Assembly (NCBI GenBank): GCA_037447655.1
Contig: JBBHKE010003144.1
Span: forward strand, 290,612 to 354,611
Length of the DNA stretch: 64,000 nucleotides
Reading direction: 5' to 3'
Source of the DNA: Zygnema cylindricum
Taxonomy: Eukaryota; Streptophyta; Zygnematophyceae; Zygnematales; Zygnemataceae
Under the pieces are notes generated by a model. It saw only the letters and a program-made list of their open reading frames with translations, had not been told where the DNA came from and searched no databases. This document shows positions 61,484 to 64,000 of this stretch, in pieces. Positions within the stretch are counted from its first letter, which is position 1. Each line of letters opens with the position of its first letter. Made by a program: the position numbers and the translations under genes.

Positions 61484-61971
61484 CTTCGGACATATGCCAC
61501 GCGCCTTCAGACAGGCGGGAATCAGATACGACGATAACCACCAAAAAAAGTTTGTTGAAGAATGTACCGTGACGCCTCCACCACCATCTATCGTCAACCG
61601 GAATTTGTTGCGCCTACTGTCTTCAAAGTTCCGATTTGGTTACGACAAAACAGGAACGTAGAAATTGTACACCGTTGGTACAACGACAAAACACGAACGT
61701 ACAAAATGTACATTCGCGTATTTTATTTTGCGGCTGGTTGTACGAATACGACTTTAGACATTTTGCTTTGGAATATTTGACGACGCTCGCCGTCAGAACA
61801 GGATTCTTCGTGCATCCAATCGAAAGAAAGCACGTATGCGATAGATTCCATTGCTGACACGACCTGATGGAGAAGTGAACGAAAAATTAGTGCCAGTAAA
61901 CCTATCCGTAACATTACTGTCGGCGCCTGATGGAGAAGTGGCCTAAGTTATAATTACATGGGGCCGTACCA

Positions 61972-63493
61972 TAAGCCACATTGGGCAGTAGCCTAAAAAC
62001 ATGTACGGGTGAACGAAACTTAAGATTTTGAGAACCGTACGTAAATGTAAGATTGGTTAGAGGATGGCAAAAAGAGAGTCAAATAATAACGTCCGACAAA
62101 GAGTTTCTCGCGACTTTTGGTGGACTCGCATCCACCCTGGCGCATGGCACATGGCCTATACGACGTGTAGGCACACTATTGCGCATTAATCGTGGATCTT
62201 TGCACGTGGCACAATTTTAATCGTCCAGCCTATGAGATGTGTCCTCCTTCAGGTCACTTGCCACAAACTAAAGGGTTCGACCGATGGCTTATCGGATTAT
62301 GTAATGCATAGTATCCGACGGTCATGGTTTACGCTCACATCCTTGGAGAATCCAATGAGTCCTTCAGTAAAAATGTTTTCCGGACAAAAAAAAGAATATC
62401 GCACGGCACTATACGAAACAGTACGGCATTTAATAAAGAGCCCCTTTTTCTCGCTAACGGAACTTCACCCATACATATAATTTGTTATTAACATTTTTCT
62501 GTTTTCTCGTACGGTAAATTTGGTACAGATAATAGTACGAAAGAAACTAAATACATATCTATGAAAATTGAAAACGTTTAAAACGTGTTTAAACAACCTA
62601 CCTACGTGTAGACAACTAGACACTAAACCGTTTATACGTTGACTTTCACCAGCAATTACTTTTTGCGTATCGACGCAAATATCTTTTGTTCGATTCGCGT
62701 CCGTATTGTCTGTCGCGTGTCCCCAGTCTTTCCCTAATAATTTCGCATTTATGAAATCCGTACACCATCGTACTTTATAGTTCCGCACTGCTGACAGGGT
62801 GTAGTCCGTAATGGAAGAAAATGCCAAAGAACACTTATTGCCGTACCGGCTGATAAACGACCGCCTACTTTTTGTCAGGCAGAGTCAGCAAAAGGAGGAA
62901 CATTCTATTGTTTTCCTGTCCTACACCGTACACTAACCGTACACCATTTGTATAAACTTCGTACAATGACCAGAAAAAACTTTTGTACTAAGCTTGGACG
63001 CCCACTAGTAGGTAACTGAGAGTGAGTTTCTATGAGCGAGAAAGTGCGTACACCGTAGATACTATTATTGTATATAATTTTTTGGTGTAAACAAACAAAT
63101 AAAGTTATAAATTCTATTTAGAGTTCAAATAGATTAACGCCATCAAAACATTAATTTACCAAATACACTAATTGTGGTACTCATTCCCATATTGTATCCC
63201 TCACCAAGTGTGCTCACAACTTCACATAGTCGACGTTTGATGTTGGAGTATGTGAGAATAGCTTCGCGCTATTTCTTTCCCCCCCTCCTTTTTTTTAGGA
63301 TAAAGTGTGCGCACGTTTCCACGTGTCGACGCCACTCAACAAAAATATTTTATTTAAGATTCCATCGAAACTATGTTTTGAACCGAGCGCAAACATTGGC
63401 CGTTCAATTTCTTTTGGATCCTCATCCGCGAAGCAATCCTCCATTCGCCTCGTAGGGGGATGACGTCATCAACTGTTCACGCGGAGGACGCTA
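61972..63493. other. Spacer with decayed transposon ends
   Basis: No gene was recognised. About 62845-62880 matches the inverse of the hAT left end (GACCGCCTACTTTTTGTCAGGC), suggesting an old, rearranged copy on the opposite strand. Short open frames here have no recognisable product. Confidence 0.4.
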
Positions 63494-63729
63494 CAGTAGA
63501 GTACACCGTGAATCGCTATTAGGGTTAAATTTTTTTCATCTCTTAAAACATCTTTTCTCCGTACACACATGTCGGATTTTAGATCTGACGGTTGAGATTG
63601 AAAGGTAAGATTCTCAACTTCCGATTGGCGGTATCGAATTGAAAATCCGACAAGTGTGTACGGAGAAAAGATGTTTTAAGTGGCAAAAATATTATCAACA
63701 CTAATAGCGATACAAGGTGTACTGTATTG
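63494..63729. mobile_element. CAGTACACC-family MITE E4 (236 bp, complete)
   Basis: Both arms are intact. CAGTAGAGTACACCGTGAATC on the left mirrors CAATACAGTACACCTTGTATC on the right, and the inner AAAACATCTTTTCTCCGTAC arms pair across the middle. TA lies at 63492-63493 and 63730-63731. Confidence 0.85.
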
Positions 63730-63951
63730 TAGCCTACAAGCCGTGTGAAATCGCTACACGTGGTATAGATAACTTCCACGATCTGAAATCATTAAAGTTT
63801 GTCCACATGGTATTAAGCCTTTTCACAAGGTGCACGTGAATCCACTAAAATCCAAAAAAAATCTTGCCCAAAGATATCCTTTCTCGCTCCTTTTTGGATT
63901 CTCGTCACCTTCAACGGTTTTCCGCTCATATTTTTTTTGAAGTGTTTTAAC

Positions 63952-64000
63952 CATAGTTCAAAAGTAGGTGAAAGTACGCCCATACAATATGCCCATTGTA
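63952..64000 (+). mobile_element. hAT-type MITE, copy 4, cut by the window end
   Basis: It starts CATAGTTCAAAAGTAGGTGA and continues into the CATACAATATG block exactly as in copies 1 and 2. The rest lies beyond the window. Confidence 0.85.

Larger units (their letters stand above)
57969..61945 (+). mobile_element. hAT-superfamily DNA transposon (~4.0 kb), nested in G and itself interrupted
   Basis: The left end GGTGAACTTCCATCAGGC and right end GCCTGATGGAGAAGTGGC are imperfect inverted repeats, with CTAAG on both sides. It contains the transposase gene (58417-60368), a cluster of subterminal repeats (60560-60740), a 24-bp-arm hairpin (60933-60982) and a nested hAT-type MITE (61027-61483). A second copy of the right-end motif lies at about 61865-61878. 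The expected 8-bp target duplication is not clean, so the exact termini are uncertain by a few bases. Confidence 0.75.
54977..61971. mobile_element. Element G: host TIR element of a transposon nest
   Basis: The left end reads GGGTACGACCCCATGCAATT followed by GTGA and CTTAGCGAACTTACTTTGT (54977-55019). The right end is split. Its outer 24 bases (61948-61971) mirror the left end with five mismatches. The inner 19 bases (CTTAGCGAACTTACTTTGT inverted) lie at about 57950-57968. Removing 57969-61947 rebuilds a continuous ~43-bp inverted repeat, so the hAT element inserted inside G's right TIR. Element C and F4 are also nested in it. The TIR start relates G to the A/B/C/D family. Confidence 0.75.

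Overview
This window is nuclear DNA from a green-lineage photosynthetic eukaryote, most likely an alga. The evidence is a near-canonical CP29 (Lhcb4) light-harvesting protein gene with a GT-AG intron, a plant-type plastidial glycerol-3-phosphate dehydrogenase (GLY1/SFD1-like) with at least eight exons, a plant-type O-fucosyltransferase, and a fragment of MurF, a peptidoglycan enzyme that some plastid-bearing lineages keep. The DNA is A+T-rich and full of microsatellites and nested transposons. I cannot name the species from the sequence.

Layout. 1-1250: no recognised gene. 1251-5018: three related ~950-bp terminal-inverted-repeat elements (A, B, D), one carrying a nested hAT-type MITE. The CP29 gene (6111-7235) lies in a block of roughly 2.2-12.5 kb that recurs at 16.2-23.6 kb with a second CP29 gene (17668-18792). 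The two genes, introns included, read as identical. The 3.7-kb spacer between the blocks holds a MurF fragment (minus strand) and a decayed non-LTR retrotransposon reverse-transcriptase tail. 24.6-32.8 kb: the minus-strand GLY1-like gene. 33-37 kb: a promoter region, then a cluster of TIR elements with CAGTACACC-type ends. 37.3-40.7 kb: the minus-strand O-fucosyltransferase-like gene, followed by a G-box-rich upstream region. 41.3-42.0 kb: a deletion derivative of the hAT element found later. 42-47.6 kb: very A+T-rich low-complexity DNA. 47.66-50.72 kb: a non-coding LTR element. 53.16-54.01 kb: another TIR element. 54.98-61.97 kb: a stack of nested transposons including a hAT transposase gene with one frameshift and one premature stop. 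62-64 kb: further MITEs.

How the parts relate. The host genes are plastid-facing (light harvesting, plastid glycerolipid precursor supply, possibly plastid peptidoglycan) plus one secretory-pathway glycosyltransferase. They are not an operon or cluster, and nothing links them functionally beyond that. Most of the window is transposon history. Target-site duplications, an empty site preserved in the duplicated block and rebuilt TIRs allow the insertion order to be worked out. I found no clearly new multi-gene system. The most unusual items are a conserved perfect palindrome inside one MITE family, the transposon nest, the homogenised CP29 pair, and an O-fucosyltransferase that lacks the family's usual HLRxE signature.
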